Shown here one piece after another: positions 7,973-16,708 of a stretch of 17,680 bases of DNA. Each line of letters begins with the position of its first letter. Position 1 is the stretch's first letter. Made by a program: the position numbers and the translations under genes. Source of the DNA: an uncultured Parabacteroides sp. (GTDB lineage Bacteria > Bacteroidota > Bacteroidia > Bacteroidales > Tannerellaceae); the NCBI GenBank assembly GCA_937890135.1, contig CALBYC010000216.1:1-17680 (forward strand), written 5' to 3'. The notes under the pieces were generated by a model. That model ran no database searches. It was not told the origin of the DNA and worked only from the letters and a program-made list of their open reading frames with translations.

Positions 7973-9811
7973 TCAATAACCTTCATTCTGGCTCAAGTTC
8001 GGGTTCACCAAGATGTCATTTGCCGGAATAGGCCACAGATAGTTCTTCTTCGCATCGAACGACATCTTGTAGAAGGTCGTGATATACCCGGCAGATTCCA
8101 TCGGAGACAAGTCCGGCAAACCATTTTCGTCAATGGAAGGGACACCGCCGATAGGATAATTGCCCTCATCCCAGTTTTTCAACAAGGTCATGAAGTCCGG
8201 AGACAACTCCACGTTGGATTCCGCACCCGTCAAGCCGTTCCAAGAAGCCGACCCGGACCAAGCACGTGACAAATAGTACATGGATTTGTTGTATGCCTTT
8301 TCCGCAATGCGCCAGCGCAACAAGTCACGGTAACGAATGCCTTCGAATGCAAACTCGGAACGACGTTCCATGCGGATAATCTTACGCAATGCGGCTTGGG
8401 AAGCAGCTTCCACTTTCGGATAAACGATGCCCGATCCTTCGTAAGCACGGGCACGAACCAAATTAATGCTCTTGTCCAAGTCTTCCTGCGTGCATTGCCC
8501 CAACTCATTCTTTGCCTCGGCATACGTCATCAAGATTTCAGCATAACGCAAGTATGGATAACAGTTATCAGAAATCCACCCATAGCTATTGTAATCCTTC
8601 CAATTGTCCTTGACATATTTACGGATCATCAAACCGTTATAGGCAGAGTGTTGGTTGGAAGCTTTCGCATCGTTGTTCAACACCATCTGCCCGGATGCCA
8701 CCTCATAAACCTTGTTCGCATACGGACTTGGGTTGTATTCATACCCCAACGTGATATAATCCGGATATTTCTCCGGGAAAGTGCCATCCGTCTTAGACTG
8801 CTCATATTCGGCATAATCCGCTGAATATTTCGTCTTGAACGGCTGGACGGTTGCCGCCAGACGAGGGTCCCTGTTGGCAAACGGATCCTTCGGATTGTAA
8901 AGTGGGGACTGGTCAATCGGTTTGCCATCCGTACAGGTATATGAGCAAAACAATTCCAAAGACGGGCCTTGGTTTGCATAACCGCCTAACTTACGGATGA
9001 TATAGTTCTTAACATTTTCAAACAAACCGAACCCTTTCTTCAGAGCCAAATCCCCCTTGAAATAAAACATCAGCTCGGGAGAAGCGTCTGCCCTGAACAA
9101 TTCTCCATAATCAGGATGCAAGCTATAGACATTGGAATCCATCACCTTCTTGGCAGCATCGGCAGCAACCTGCCAATCGTTGTTGCAAAGGGCAAAACGG
9201 GCTTTCATGCCCAAAGCCGCACCCGCCGTAGGACGTTGTTGTCCAGAGTAAGAAAGGGGCAACAAAGAAGCCGCCTTGTCCAAACACTCATAGGCGTACG
9301 CCAAGACATCGCTCTTTGGAGAACGGGTAGCCACGTATGCCTCATCCAACGTCATGCCTTTGTTCAAGACGCAGTCTCCCCAATAAGTTGCCAATTCACC
9401 ATAAGCGAAACCAAGCATGAAAAAGGCTTCCCCTTTGTACTGGTTCACTTTCTCTTCGCTTACACCGGTTGCTGTTCCTTTCTCCAAAGATTCCAGCACT
9501 TTTGTCGCACGTGCTATAGCCTTGTAAAGAGAAGTCCAACGTCCGGAAACCGTACCAGACTGTGCCGTCATAGTTCCCAAAGTAAACTCATTAGATCCAT
9601 TGCGGTTCAACAAGTCATCATCCCAATCCAAACCATCAATCGGGAAAAAATCCGGTCTCCACAAGTCGTTTAACGACATCTCTATTTCGCTTGCATCGTG
9701 ATACCAGTTTTCGCTTGATCCCTCAGAAAGCGGATTCAAGTCCAGATCGGCACAAGCTGTAAAACCCATCGCCATCAAGCCGACACATAAACATTTCGTT
9801 ATTTTATTCAT
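7973..9811 (-). CDS. SusD/RagB-family glycan-binding outer-membrane lipoprotein
   Basis: The 612-residue protein is a surface nutrient-binding lipoprotein partner of the SusC channel. A lipoprotein leader is visible (MNKITKCLCVGLMAMGFTAC, cysteine 20), followed by ADLDLNPLSEGSSENWYHD, the usual SusD start just after the lipid anchor. The helical TPR-like core and the C-terminal family region are typical, including RYAEILMTYAEAKNELGQC, then IIRMERRSEFAFEGIRYRDL and LLRWRI. It ends with WPIPANDILVNPNLSQN, the standard SusD ending. It starts 16 bases after the SusC stop and is followed closely by the oxidoreductase, so all are one operon. The length is slightly above the average for the family. 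The bound ligand cannot be told from the sequence. Confidence 0.96.
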   Translation of the reverse strand: MNKITKCLCVGLMAMGFTACADLDLNPLSEGSSENWYHDASEIEMSLNDLWRPDFFPIDGLDWDDDLLNRNGSNEFTLGTMTAQSGTVSGRWTSLYKAIARATKVLESLEKGTATGVSEEKVNQYKGEAFFMLGFAYGELATYWGDCVLNKGMTLDEAYVATRSPKSDVLAYAYECLDKAASLLPLSYSGQQRPTAGAALGMKARFALCNNDWQVAADAAKKVMDSNVYSLHPDYGELFRADASPELMFYFKGDLALKKGFGLFENVKNYIIRKLGGYANQGPSLELFCSYTCTDGKPIDQSPLYNPKDPFANRDPRLAATVQPFKTKYSADYAEYEQSKTDGTFPEKYPDYITLGYEYNPSPYANKVYEVASGQMVLNNDAKASNQHSAYNGLMIRKYVKDNWKDYNSYGWISDNCYPYLRYAEILMTYAEAKNELGQCTQEDLDKSINLVRARAYEGSGIVYPKVEAASQAALRKIIRMERRSEFAFEGIRYRDLLRWRIAEKAYNKSMYYLSRAWSGSASWNGLTGAESNVELSPDFMTLLKNWDEGNYPIGGVPSIDENGLPDLSPMESAGYITTFYKMSFDAKKNYLWPIPANDILVNPNLSQNEGY

Positions 9812-9827
9812 ACAAATAATCTCCTAC

Positions 9828-12800
9828 TTAAAATGACACATTCAAACCAAAAATATAAGACGACATCAGCAAATCTCCCGAACGATCCCATTCCGGGTCA
9901 TATCCCTTCGGATAGTTAGAGAATGCCGGCAGGTCGTTCGCACTGAAGTAGAAACGCAATTTGTCCACGTGGAACTTCTTCGTGATATTGCTCGGGATTG
10001 TATACCCCAAAGTGATGTTCTTGACACGCATATAAGCACCATTGAACAAATAGAAGTCGCTGACGGCATAAATATTGGCAGAGTTGGTGGTCAATTTCGG
10101 ATATTTGGCTTTCGCATTTTCCGCATCCGTAGCCAACGGTCTCCAATGGCTTTCAATCAAATTAAGCGGGCAAGCGTATGCCTGGAACTCAAACGGAGTG
10201 CCAGGCCAACTCCAATAAGACAATTGATGGCCGATACCTTGGAATGACAGGTTGAAGTCGAAGTTCTTCCATTCTGCCCAAATAGAACCGCCATATTGCA
10301 TTTCCGGCAAAGAGTTGCCAAGGCGTACACGGTCGTTGGATGCTGTGATTTTACCATCCCCATCGATATCCTCATAACGGATGTTACCCTCCTTGTCATT
10401 ATTGGTCAATACCGGTATCTTCTGGCCGTTCTCCATCATCGCATCCTCGTTCAGGATAATGCCCATGCTCTTGTAGCCATACCACTCGTTGTAGTAAGAA
10501 CCCTCTTCCGTGATGTTACGGGAAGATATGTTCTGTCGGTCTGCCATATATCCCATACGAGAACGATAGTCGGACAAGTTGAAACTTACGCCATAACGGA
10601 AATCATTAATCTGGTCGCTCCAGGAGATTTCCAAATCCCAGCCTTTGGTGTTCATGTCAGCCGCATTGTTCTGCGGAGCATTGTAACCGAAGTAAGAAGG
10701 GAAACCGACCTGCATCAACATGTCGCTGGTCTTCTTGTAATACCAATCCAAAGATCCCCTCAAGCGATTGTTCAACAAGGCGATGTCCGCACCTACACCG
10801 TACGTGGTAGTTGTTTCCCACGTCAACGTGCGGAAAGCATAATCGGACTGGAAAGCGGTCTGAACGACATCCGCAGCACCGGTCGCTGCATTCGGAATGA
10901 ATCCGGTGCCGAATGCTAATCTTGCTTGATACGGAAATTCGGAACCGATACGTTCATTGCCCAACTGACCGATAGAGCCACGGAGTTTCAAATAATTGAT
11001 TGTTTTCTTGTTGAACCAAGATTCCTCCGAGATGAGCCAACCGGCACTGACAGAAGGGAAAGTACCCCAACGATGCCCGGAAGCGAAACGGGAAGAGCCG
11101 TCCGAACGGACATTGGCTTGCAGCATATAACGGTCTGCCCATGAATACATGATACGGCCGAATACGGAACGGTAGGCATTATGGCCGGCAGAACCACTGT
11201 TGAACTGAAAGTCTTCAGGACCTAAGTTCAAATAGGGGAAATTGTTCAAGTTGTAATTTAAACGGGAAGCACCTTCATTTTCCCATTCGTAGGAATAATC
11301 CTCGTAACCCGCCATGACACCAACCGAATGTCTGTCAATCTTGAAGTTGTAGTTGGCATAGAACTGCATCGTCAAGCTACGCGTATCGTTTCGCGTTTCT
11401 GCCACGCTGGTCGATGCAGCGGTCGTGCCAGGGATAGTTTCCCCCGTAATACGGTACAATTCATAACGTGTTCTATGGTCTTTACCTTTGGTGAAAGTAT
11501 AAGTCGGCGCAGCGATGGCTGTCAAGACCAAATTCTTGATAGGCGTGATGTCCAATTGGAACTTACCACCTACCTTGAAATTTTCAGTTTTGATTTGACC
11601 ACCCAATTCATTCAAGGCAATCGGGTTGTCTCCGTCTTTTCCATCCGCATAACGACCATCGCTCCAATAAACATTGTAAATTGGAGAACGGAACATCAAG
11701 TCTTTCATCGAAGAACCTTCTTGGTTATGAGGAGCCAGCGACTTCCCATACATCAAATTGACATCCACATTGGCATGAATCCAGTTGTTGATTTGATAAT
11801 CGTTGTTGGAACGGACGTTGATACGTTCGTATGATTTATTCTTATACAAAGCGTCCGCGTCGTAGTAGTTCAAGCTGAAATTGGTCTTCAACTTCTCCGT
11901 ACCACCTGTCAAGGAAAGAGAATGGCGCTGGTGGTTCGTATGATTCTTCAAACCCAAGCTCATGAAGTCCGTATCGGGGTAACGGTCTGGATCGGACAAA
12001 CGGTTCTGCATATAACTATTGATGAAATCTTCCGAATAAGAAGAATAAGGAGAAGAAGCCCCGTCGTTATAGACCAATTCGTTATATCCCTGCATCCATT
12101 GGACAGCATTGGCAAACTTAGGCACTGCGGTCGCTTTGTCAATGCCATATTCCATATTGTAAGACAAATGGAACTCCTTGTCCTTTGCGCGGTTGGTCGT
12201 CACCAAGATGACACCGGCAGCGGCACGGCTACCATAGATGGCAGCAGAAGCGGCATCCTTCAGCACTTGAATGTCTTTTACATCTTCCGGAGCAATATCG
12301 GTAAGGCTTCCAGGTACACCATCGACAATCACCAACGGGTCGTTTGTAGAAAGCGTAGTCACACCACGCACTCGGATAGAAGAGCCGGCACTCGGGTCTC
12401 CGGAAGTACGTGTAATCTGCACACCCGCCATCTGGCCTTGCATCTGGGTGGACAACTGCGGAGAACTCTTCACACGCAGCTTGTCGCCTCCCAAAGAAGA
12501 TGTTGAACCGGTCAAGTCTATCTTACGGGCAGTACCGTAACCGATGACTACCACCTCGTCCAAAGCTTTGGAATCTTCCGCCAAAGAGATGGACAACGAG
12601 GTTTGATTGCCAACAGGTATTTCCTTTTCGCTATATCCGATATAAGATATGCGCAAAACAGCTCCTGCCGGAACGTCCATCACGAATTTTCCGTCCATGT
12701 CGGTAATCGTACCGTTTGTCGTGCCTTTCACGACAATGTTCGCACCGATTACCGGTTCGCCGTCCGCATCTTTCACGACACCGGAGATGCGTTTGTCTGC

Positions 12801-13121
12801 TTGCTGTTGGGCAGACAGTGCCGATGCTTTCCGCAAAATGATGGTCTTGCCTTCGATGGTATAGGCAAGCCCTTGTCCCGCCACAATCTGGTTAACGACT
12901 TGACCAATCGGTTGATTGTCCGAATCAACATTGATGGTCTTCTGTGTATCGACATCCCGAGACGAGAACACAAAAGAGTAACCACTTTTACTCTTCAGTT
13001 CATCCATGGCCTGCTTCACCGTCACATTGCTCAACTGCAACGTGACATGCTGCGCATTCGCCGCTGGATTCAGGCATAGCAATGCCAGGGCCACACTCAT
13101 GGCCTTTCCTCTAAAATCCAT
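9828..13121 (-). CDS. SusC/RagA-family TonB-dependent transporter with STN signalling domain
   Basis: The 1097-residue outer-membrane protein imports ligands captured by SusD, using TonB energy. Domain order: signal peptide (1-23, cleavage after ANA); a secretin/TonB short N-terminal (STN) domain at about 26-100 (LSNVTVKQAMDELKSKSGY, then IEGKTIILRK); a carboxypeptidase-regulatory-like beta domain at about 112-190 (ISGVVKDADGEPVIGANIVV); the TonB-box/SusC signature LDEVVVIGYGTARKIDLTGS; the plug domain (VRVRGVTTL-like stretch SSIRVRGVTTLSTNDPLVIV, then LKDAASAAIYGSRAAAGVIL); and a long beta-barrel ending in YIFGLNVSF. The STN domain marks it as a transducer that contacts a FecR anti-sigma factor, which is encoded directly upstream. 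It follows FecR after a 157-base gap and leads the operon of SusD and two oxidoreductases. Start chosen at ATG 13121 because it gives a normal signal peptide. Substrate unknown. Confidence 0.96.
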   Translation of the reverse strand: MDFRGKAMSVALALLCLNPAANAQHVTLQLSNVTVKQAMDELKSKSGYSFVFSSRDVDTQKTINVDSDNQPIGQVVNQIVAGQGLAYTIEGKTIILRKASALSAQQQADKRISGVVKDADGEPVIGANIVVKGTTNGTITDMDGKFVMDVPAGAVLRISYIGYSEKEIPVGNQTSLSISLAEDSKALDEVVVIGYGTARKIDLTGSTSSLGGDKLRVKSSPQLSTQMQGQMAGVQITRTSGDPSAGSSIRVRGVTTLSTNDPLVIVDGVPGSLTDIAPEDVKDIQVLKDAASAAIYGSRAAAGVILVTTNRAKDKEFHLSYNMEYGIDKATAVPKFANAVQWMQGYNELVYNDGASSPYSSYSEDFINSYMQNRLSDPDRYPDTDFMSLGLKNHTNHQRHSLSLTGGTEKLKTNFSLNYYDADALYKNKSYERINVRSNNDYQINNWIHANVDVNLMYGKSLAPHNQEGSSMKDLMFRSPIYNVYWSDGRYADGKDGDNPIALNELGGQIKTENFKVGGKFQLDITPIKNLVLTAIAAPTYTFTKGKDHRTRYELYRITGETIPGTTAASTSVAETRNDTRSLTMQFYANYNFKIDRHSVGVMAGYEDYSYEWENEGASRLNYNLNNFPYLNLGPEDFQFNSGSAGHNAYRSVFGRIMYSWADRYMLQANVRSDGSSRFASGHRWGTFPSVSAGWLISEESWFNKKTINYLKLRGSIGQLGNERIGSEFPYQARLAFGTGFIPNAATGAADVVQTAFQSDYAFRTLTWETTTTYGVGADIALLNNRLRGSLDWYYKKTSDMLMQVGFPSYFGYNAPQNNAADMNTKGWDLEISWSDQINDFRYGVSFNLSDYRSRMGYMADRQNISSRNITEEGSYYNEWYGYKSMGIILNEDAMMENGQKIPVLTNNDKEGNIRYEDIDGDGKITASNDRVRLGNSLPEMQYGGSIWAEWKNFDFNLSFQGIGHQLSYWSWPGTPFEFQAYACPLNLIESHWRPLATDAENAKAKYPKLTTNSANIYAVSDFYLFNGAYMRVKNITLGYTIPSNITKKFHVDKLRFYFSANDLPAFSNYPKGYDPEWDRSGDLLMSSYIFGLNVSF

Positions 13122-13278
13122 AAAGAATTTGATTTTAAATGGTTTGACTTGTGTTATTTATGATATATAGATACTATATTCTTATCGGTTTACCCCTTCG
13201 AATATCACTCTAACTTCCCCGATTGGCTATTATTTCTTTATTCATTCGCAATACGTGTTTTAAATGGTTCAACTATTT
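13122..13278 (-). promoter_or_regulatory. Leader and probable ECF-sigma promoter region of the susC operon
   Basis: This AT-rich 157-base gap separates the FecR stop from the SusC start. I find no match to the primary-sigma -7 element (TAnnTTTG on the minus strand), whereas such matches occur before the ECF sigma gene, GH125 and rpoD. That fits control by the neighbouring ECF sigma factor, whose promoter motif I cannot define from one site. A short dyad (13165-13170 with 13174-13179, three-base loop) and a 12-bp direct repeat near both ends are present. Exact promoter position unknown. Confidence 0.45.
13133..13269. repeat. Paired 12-bp direct repeat flanking the susC leader
   Basis: TTTTAAATGGTT occurs at 13133-13144 (just before the SusC start on the minus strand) and again at 13258-13269 (just after the FecR stop), 125 bases apart. 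Both are exact copies. They could be regulator sites or coincidence in AT-rich DNA; no known site is recognised. Confidence 0.5.
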
Positions 13279-14241
13279 TTATTGTTCAGTATTCCTGTAA
13301 AGCAATATTTCATCCCCCACTTCTTTGTAATGGATTTGGTGGGTGGCCGTAAGGATTCCCAAGACCTTGCTAATCGATTGTTCCCTACGGTTAAAGGAGG
13401 CGTAGAAGGACATATTCCTCAGTGAATCATCCACGATACGAATCTTCACGTTGTAGCTCCTGTTCAATTCCCGTACGATATCTTCCAATGGCAATTCATC
13501 GAAGAACAAGTTGTCGTGCGTCCACTCGATGGCATCCCGGACACGGCTTGCCGTGACTTCCAAACGGCCGGTACGTTTATCCAGCACTGCTTTCTCCAAT
13601 GGCTTCAGATAGGTTACCATATGCTCGCCGTCTATCAAGTTGTCCAAGGCGACCCGTCCTTCCATCAAGTTCACGCTGGCCGCCACGTCCTCCTCGTAAT
13701 TCCGAAAATTGAACTTGGTGCCCAAGACCTGAACGTCCAGCTCTTTTGTCTGCACGTCAAAAGGCATGTCCATGCGTTTGTGCACTTCGAAATAGGCTTC
13801 TCCCTTCAGGCTCAAACGGCGTTCATTTATGCCGAAGTCCTGAGAATAGGCCAACGTGGAACCTGCGTTCAGCCATACCCGCGTGCTGTCCGGCAACCAA
13901 AGTTCCGTTTTGGCGCCATAAGGAGCTTTCACGACAATATCACCCATACGCCGGAGCATAACCTCTTCCCCAATGCCATAAGCAATGTAAGATGCGATCA
14001 AGATGGCTACCGTCGCGGCGGCGGCAATCATCGGGCGGTAAAAACGCCTCATCCCTGAAACCGTCGCTATTCCGGAAGATGGGGCAGCAGACAAACGTGT
14101 ACGGCTCAGGAAAAGGCGGAAGGCCCTCTCCGAATCGAAATGATGCCTTTGATCCGCCACCATGGAGGAATACCAAAGCTCTTGCTCTTCGGCATCCCAT
14201 TCCGGATTCACACCATTTTGATTTTCATTTACCTGATTCAT
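13279..14241 (-). CDS. FecR-family anti-sigma factor
   Basis: The 320-residue inner-membrane protein holds its cognate ECF sigma factor and releases it on a signal from the outer-membrane transporter. The N-terminal ~65 residues are cytoplasmic, with ELWYSSMVADQRHHFD. One membrane segment spans about 71-90 (MIAAAATVAILIASYIAYGI). The periplasmic FecR domain follows from about 100 (KTELWLPDSTRVWLNAGSTL, then RRLSLKGEAYFEV), and the C-terminal ~75 residues form the DUF4974-type domain that resembles STN (DNLFFDELPLEDIVRELNRS, then YASFNRREQSISKVLGIL). That domain is expected to meet the STN domain of the SusC protein encoded next. It starts 52 bases after the sigma factor stop, so the two are almost certainly co-transcribed. 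The length is usual for Bacteroidetes FecR proteins. Confidence 0.95.
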   Translation of the reverse strand: MNQVNENQNGVNPEWDAEEQELWYSSMVADQRHHFDSERAFRLFLSRTRLSAAPSSGIATVSGMRRFYRPMIAAAATVAILIASYIAYGIGEEVMLRRMGDIVVKAPYGAKTELWLPDSTRVWLNAGSTLAYSQDFGINERRLSLKGEAYFEVHKRMDMPFDVQTKELDVQVLGTKFNFRNYEEDVAASVNLMEGRVALDNLIDGEHMVTYLKPLEKAVLDKRTGRLEVTASRVRDAIEWTHDNLFFDELPLEDIVRELNRSYNVKIRIVDDSLRNMSFYASFNRREQSISKVLGILTATHQIHYKEVGDEILLYRNTEQ

Positions 14242-14293
14242 GTCTATCTTGCCTATTCATATTTAAAGACAGGCGAAACAGACAATGGGGTAG

Positions 14294-14905
14294 TCAAAAG
14301 TGAAGATTTTTTTCGATTAATTGCAATATAAGCGGCATCGGGAGGATCAGATAACGTCCCAAATCCTGCCGGAGGACGCTCAAAGCCCGCTTGATATGGT
14401 ATTTGACGGTATTGACAGAGATGCCCAATTCGGCAGCTATCTCATCGTTCTTCTTATGTTCAAAACGGCTTTTCAGAAAAACATGGCGGCATGGCTCGTC
14501 CAGACGGTTGATGGAAGAGATGATTTCAGACTCCAGCTCTTTCTCCAACAAGGTTCCAAGAGGATTCTCTTCGCTGGCATAACTGTTGCCCAGTTCTTCC
14601 ATGTCTTCATTATAAGAAAAGGGGAATTCATGGTTTTCACACTCCAGGGCCAGATAATTAAAACAACGGTTACGCACGGCACGCATCAAGTAGGAACGCA
14701 ACGAGGAACGGATTTCCAGCGCATGGCGGATTTCCCAAACATGGGCAATCGTATCGCTCACCAGGCTTTCAGCCAAAAAAGCATCGCCTACGACCTGAAG
14801 AGCCACATGGCAAAGGACATCATAATGACGAACAAACAACTCGCGATAAGCCTGCTCGTTTCCCTCTTGTAATCCATTTATCAATTGTAGTTCCTGCTCG
14901 CCCAT
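14294..14905 (-). CDS. ECF-type RNA polymerase sigma-70 factor
   Basis: The 203-residue protein has sigma region 2 at about 20-90 (AYRELFVRHYDVLCHVALQ, then SYLMRAVRNRCFNYL) and a region-4 helix-turn-helix at about 130-180 (NRLDEPCRHVFLKSRFEHKK, then EIAAELGISVNTVKYHIKRA). No regions 1 or 3 are present, as expected of ECF factors. It belongs to the Bacteroidetes ECF group that pairs with FecR and SusC-STN proteins, and the three genes are adjacent in that order. In cultured Bacteroides such systems often control loci for host-derived glycans, which hints at, but does not prove, the substrate type here. A likely primary-sigma promoter lies directly upstream. It is probably the activator of the susC operon. 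Confidence 0.95.
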   Translation of the reverse strand: MGEQELQLINGLQEGNEQAYRELFVRHYDVLCHVALQVVGDAFLAESLVSDTIAHVWEIRHALEIRSSLRSYLMRAVRNRCFNYLALECENHEFPFSYNEDMEELGNSYASEENPLGTLLEKELESEIISSINRLDEPCRHVFLKSRFEHKKNDEIAAELGISVNTVKYHIKRALSVLRQDLGRYLILPMPLILQLIEKNLHF

Positions 14906-14930
14906 GTTCTCATAGCATCATATCATTTTG

Positions 14931-14962
14931 CAAAAATAAAATAAATATTTTTCACACCCAAC
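14931..14962 (-). promoter_or_regulatory. Predicted primary-sigma promoter of the ECF sigma / FecR genes
   Basis: On the minus strand a -33-like GTTG (14959-14962) is followed after 20 bases by TATTTTTG (14931-14938), which fits the Bacteroides -7 consensus TAnnTTTG. Transcription would start about 20 bases before the sigma factor ATG at 14905. This implies that the sensor genes are expressed independently of the operon they control. Confidence 0.5.
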
Positions 14963-15015
14963 TATTTTTATTTAAGACTTATTACGCTTGAACATGGCCC
15001 TTATGAACAAAAGAA

Positions 15016-15037
15016 GCGGCAAAGCACCCTTTGCCGC
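15016..15037 (-). terminator. Intrinsic terminator after GH125
   Basis: A perfect 9-bp inverted repeat (GCGGCAAAG, arms 15016-15024 and 15029-15037) has a four-base loop. On the minus strand it is followed by the T-rich stretch TTCTTTTGTT. It lies 29 bases after the GH125 stop and before the promoter of the ECF sigma gene, so the two units are separately transcribed. Confidence 0.75.
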
Positions 15038-15066
15038 CATCTACGAACCCCGTTTCCGGGAACGAT

Positions 15067-16542
15067 TTATAACAAATCCTTCAACCGGCCCTCTTCCTGC
15101 AAACGGATAATCAACTCCCCGAACAAAGTATTCGCCCACGCCATCCACGGACGGGTATAATCCATCGCATTGTCTTTATGGAAAGATTCATGGATAAAAC
15201 CCGTCCCGGCATCCGTGTCCCGCAAGGTCTCGATGCAGTAACGGATCTCTTTTTCATCCTTCGACGTGTGCGCCAGCATAATCAAACTCATCGGCCATAC
15301 ATAGTCCGGACCGATATGAGGACCGCCTATGCCTTCCGCTGCCTTTCCCTTAAAGAAATAAGGATTCCAGCCACTCCACGTGAAGCGGCGAGTATTCTGA
15401 TAGAGGGGATCGTCCATATCGGCACAGCCCAGGAACGGGAGCCCCAACAAGCTTGGCACATTGGAATCATCCATCAAGTTCCTTCCGCCATAGCCGTCCA
15501 CTTCATAAGCGTAAATCTTGCCAAATTCAGGATGTTCAACAATGCCATGCTTCCGAATCGCCTCTTCCACCTCCTGGGCCAAGGCCTCGCATTTATCGGC
15601 CAAAGCCGTATTATTACGTATCTTGCGCAGCATCTCAGCCATTTGGCGCAAAGAAGTCACGGCGAACAGGTTAGAAGGAATCAAGAAACCAAAGATACAG
15701 GCATCGTCGGAGGGTCGGAAAGAAGAGACGATCAATCCGCACGGACGGACCGGGTTGCCATATTTGTTCAGCAAAGTATCGCTCTGTTTGGATGTCGTCC
15801 GCCCGAAAGTGTACGGCCCATTGCCATTTTTACGTTGCTGAACGACAAAGGTATCATAAATCGTCCCTTGCGCTTGTTCCCATTTGCTGTCGAAAACGGT
15901 CGTATCGCCTGTCTCCTTCCAATAATGGTAGGCCAGACGGACGGTATAGCAAAGGGAATCTATCTCCCATTTACGCTCATGCAGCTCCTTCTTCATCTCG
16001 GTATGGTCGGACTCCCATTCACTGCCCGTAGGGCCTTCGTTGAACCCATTGGCATACGGGTCGATCAAGACACAATCGGTCTGACGGTTGATGACCCCTT
16101 GCAACATGGTTTTCAACTTCTCGTCACGGTTGGCCAACACGACATAAGGATACACCTGCGCCGAGGAATCGCGCAACCACATGGCATGGATGTCGCCGGT
16201 AATGACAAACGTGTCCGGTTTCCCGTTTTTCATTTTGAACTCGCAAGTCGTGTCCAACGTATTGGGATAGCAATTCTCGAACATCCAAGCCAGCTTGGGG
16301 TCTTTGATATGCGCTTTCACTTCCGCCAACTTGTTCTCCACGGCCACAGAGGTGAACTTTCGGGCGGCTTCCGCCGGGCGTTTGGTAGAATAGTCCTTCC
16401 ATACCAATTTGGCATGTTCCGTGAATGAGCCAGCCTGTTGCACGGATGGCACGGCATCAGGAACGGCCATCAGTTTTTCCCCTAATGCCCATCCGGCTAA
16501 AGAAAGAGAACTTGCTTTTAGGAAATTTCGTCTTGTCGTCAT
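15067..16542 (-). CDS. GH125 exo-alpha-1,6-mannosidase
   Basis: The 491-residue protein matches glycoside hydrolase family 125 (formerly DUF1237), inverting, metal-independent enzymes that release alpha-1,6-linked mannose from non-reducing ends of mannans and N-glycans. ATG 16542 was chosen because it gives a clean twin-arginine leader (MTTRRNFLKASSLSLAGWAL); an in-frame GTG three codons earlier adds nothing. Family marks are FVITGDIHAMWLRDSSAQVY (about 112-131), NGFNEGPTGSEWESDHTEM, KWEIDSLCYTVRLAYHYW with Asp195 the likely general acid, SSFRPSDDACIFGFLIPSN, and GTGFIHESFHKDNAMDYTRP with Glu452 the likely general base. Both assignments are by motif, not by structure. The length is normal for the family and the frame is intact. 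It has its own promoter and terminator, so it is not part of the susC operon, though its position suggests a shared interest in mannose-containing host or yeast glycans. Confidence 0.95.
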   Translation of the reverse strand: MTTRRNFLKASSLSLAGWALGEKLMAVPDAVPSVQQAGSFTEHAKLVWKDYSTKRPAEAARKFTSVAVENKLAEVKAHIKDPKLAWMFENCYPNTLDTTCEFKMKNGKPDTFVITGDIHAMWLRDSSAQVYPYVVLANRDEKLKTMLQGVINRQTDCVLIDPYANGFNEGPTGSEWESDHTEMKKELHERKWEIDSLCYTVRLAYHYWKETGDTTVFDSKWEQAQGTIYDTFVVQQRKNGNGPYTFGRTTSKQSDTLLNKYGNPVRPCGLIVSSFRPSDDACIFGFLIPSNLFAVTSLRQMAEMLRKIRNNTALADKCEALAQEVEEAIRKHGIVEHPEFGKIYAYEVDGYGGRNLMDDSNVPSLLGLPFLGCADMDDPLYQNTRRFTWSGWNPYFFKGKAAEGIGGPHIGPDYVWPMSLIMLAHTSKDEKEIRYCIETLRDTDAGTGFIHESFHKDNAMDYTRPWMAWANTLFGELIIRLQEEGRLKDLL

Positions 16543-16579
16543 AATTTTCACATTGATTTTACGGTATACTTATGGTAGG

Positions 16580-16610
16580 CAAAGGTACAAAAAAGAGAGG
16601 GAGAGGCAAC
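16580..16610 (-). promoter_or_regulatory. Predicted primary-sigma promoter of GH125
   Basis: On the minus strand GTTG (16607-16610) stands 19 bases before TACCTTTG (16580-16587), a full match to the Bacteroides -7 consensus. The expected start of transcription is about 30 bases before the ATG at 16542. It lies directly after the rpoD terminator. Confidence 0.55.
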
Positions 16611-16624
16611 GTCCGGAAATAAAA

Positions 16625-16654
16625 AACGCCCTTTATCTCACGATAAAGGACGCT
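16625..16654 (-). terminator. Intrinsic terminator after rpoD
   Basis: A 13-pair hairpin with two G-T wobbles (arms 16625-16637 and 16642-16654, perfect core CCTTTATC / GATAAAGG, loop of four) is followed by a T-run on the minus strand. It lies 54 bases after the rpoD stop and separates it from GH125. Confidence 0.85.
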
Positions 16655-16708
16655 CAGATGTTGTTATCACAAGCAGGCCCGACAATGCCAAGCCGTCTCA
16701 TTTCAAAA

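Noticed and set aside
7957..7986. Longer start for the lipoprotein oxidoreductase
   Set aside because: It would overlap susD and place ten residues ahead of a normal lipoprotein leader; the ATG at 7956 is better.
13122..13278. Invertible promoter before susC
   Set aside because: The 12-bp repeat is direct, not inverted, and no recombinase gene is nearby; only a 6-bp dyad is present.
15178..16428. Long open frame on the plus strand opposite GH125
   Set aside because: It mirrors a clear GH125 gene, has no recognisable domain or leader, and its composition is that expected of the antisense of a coding region.
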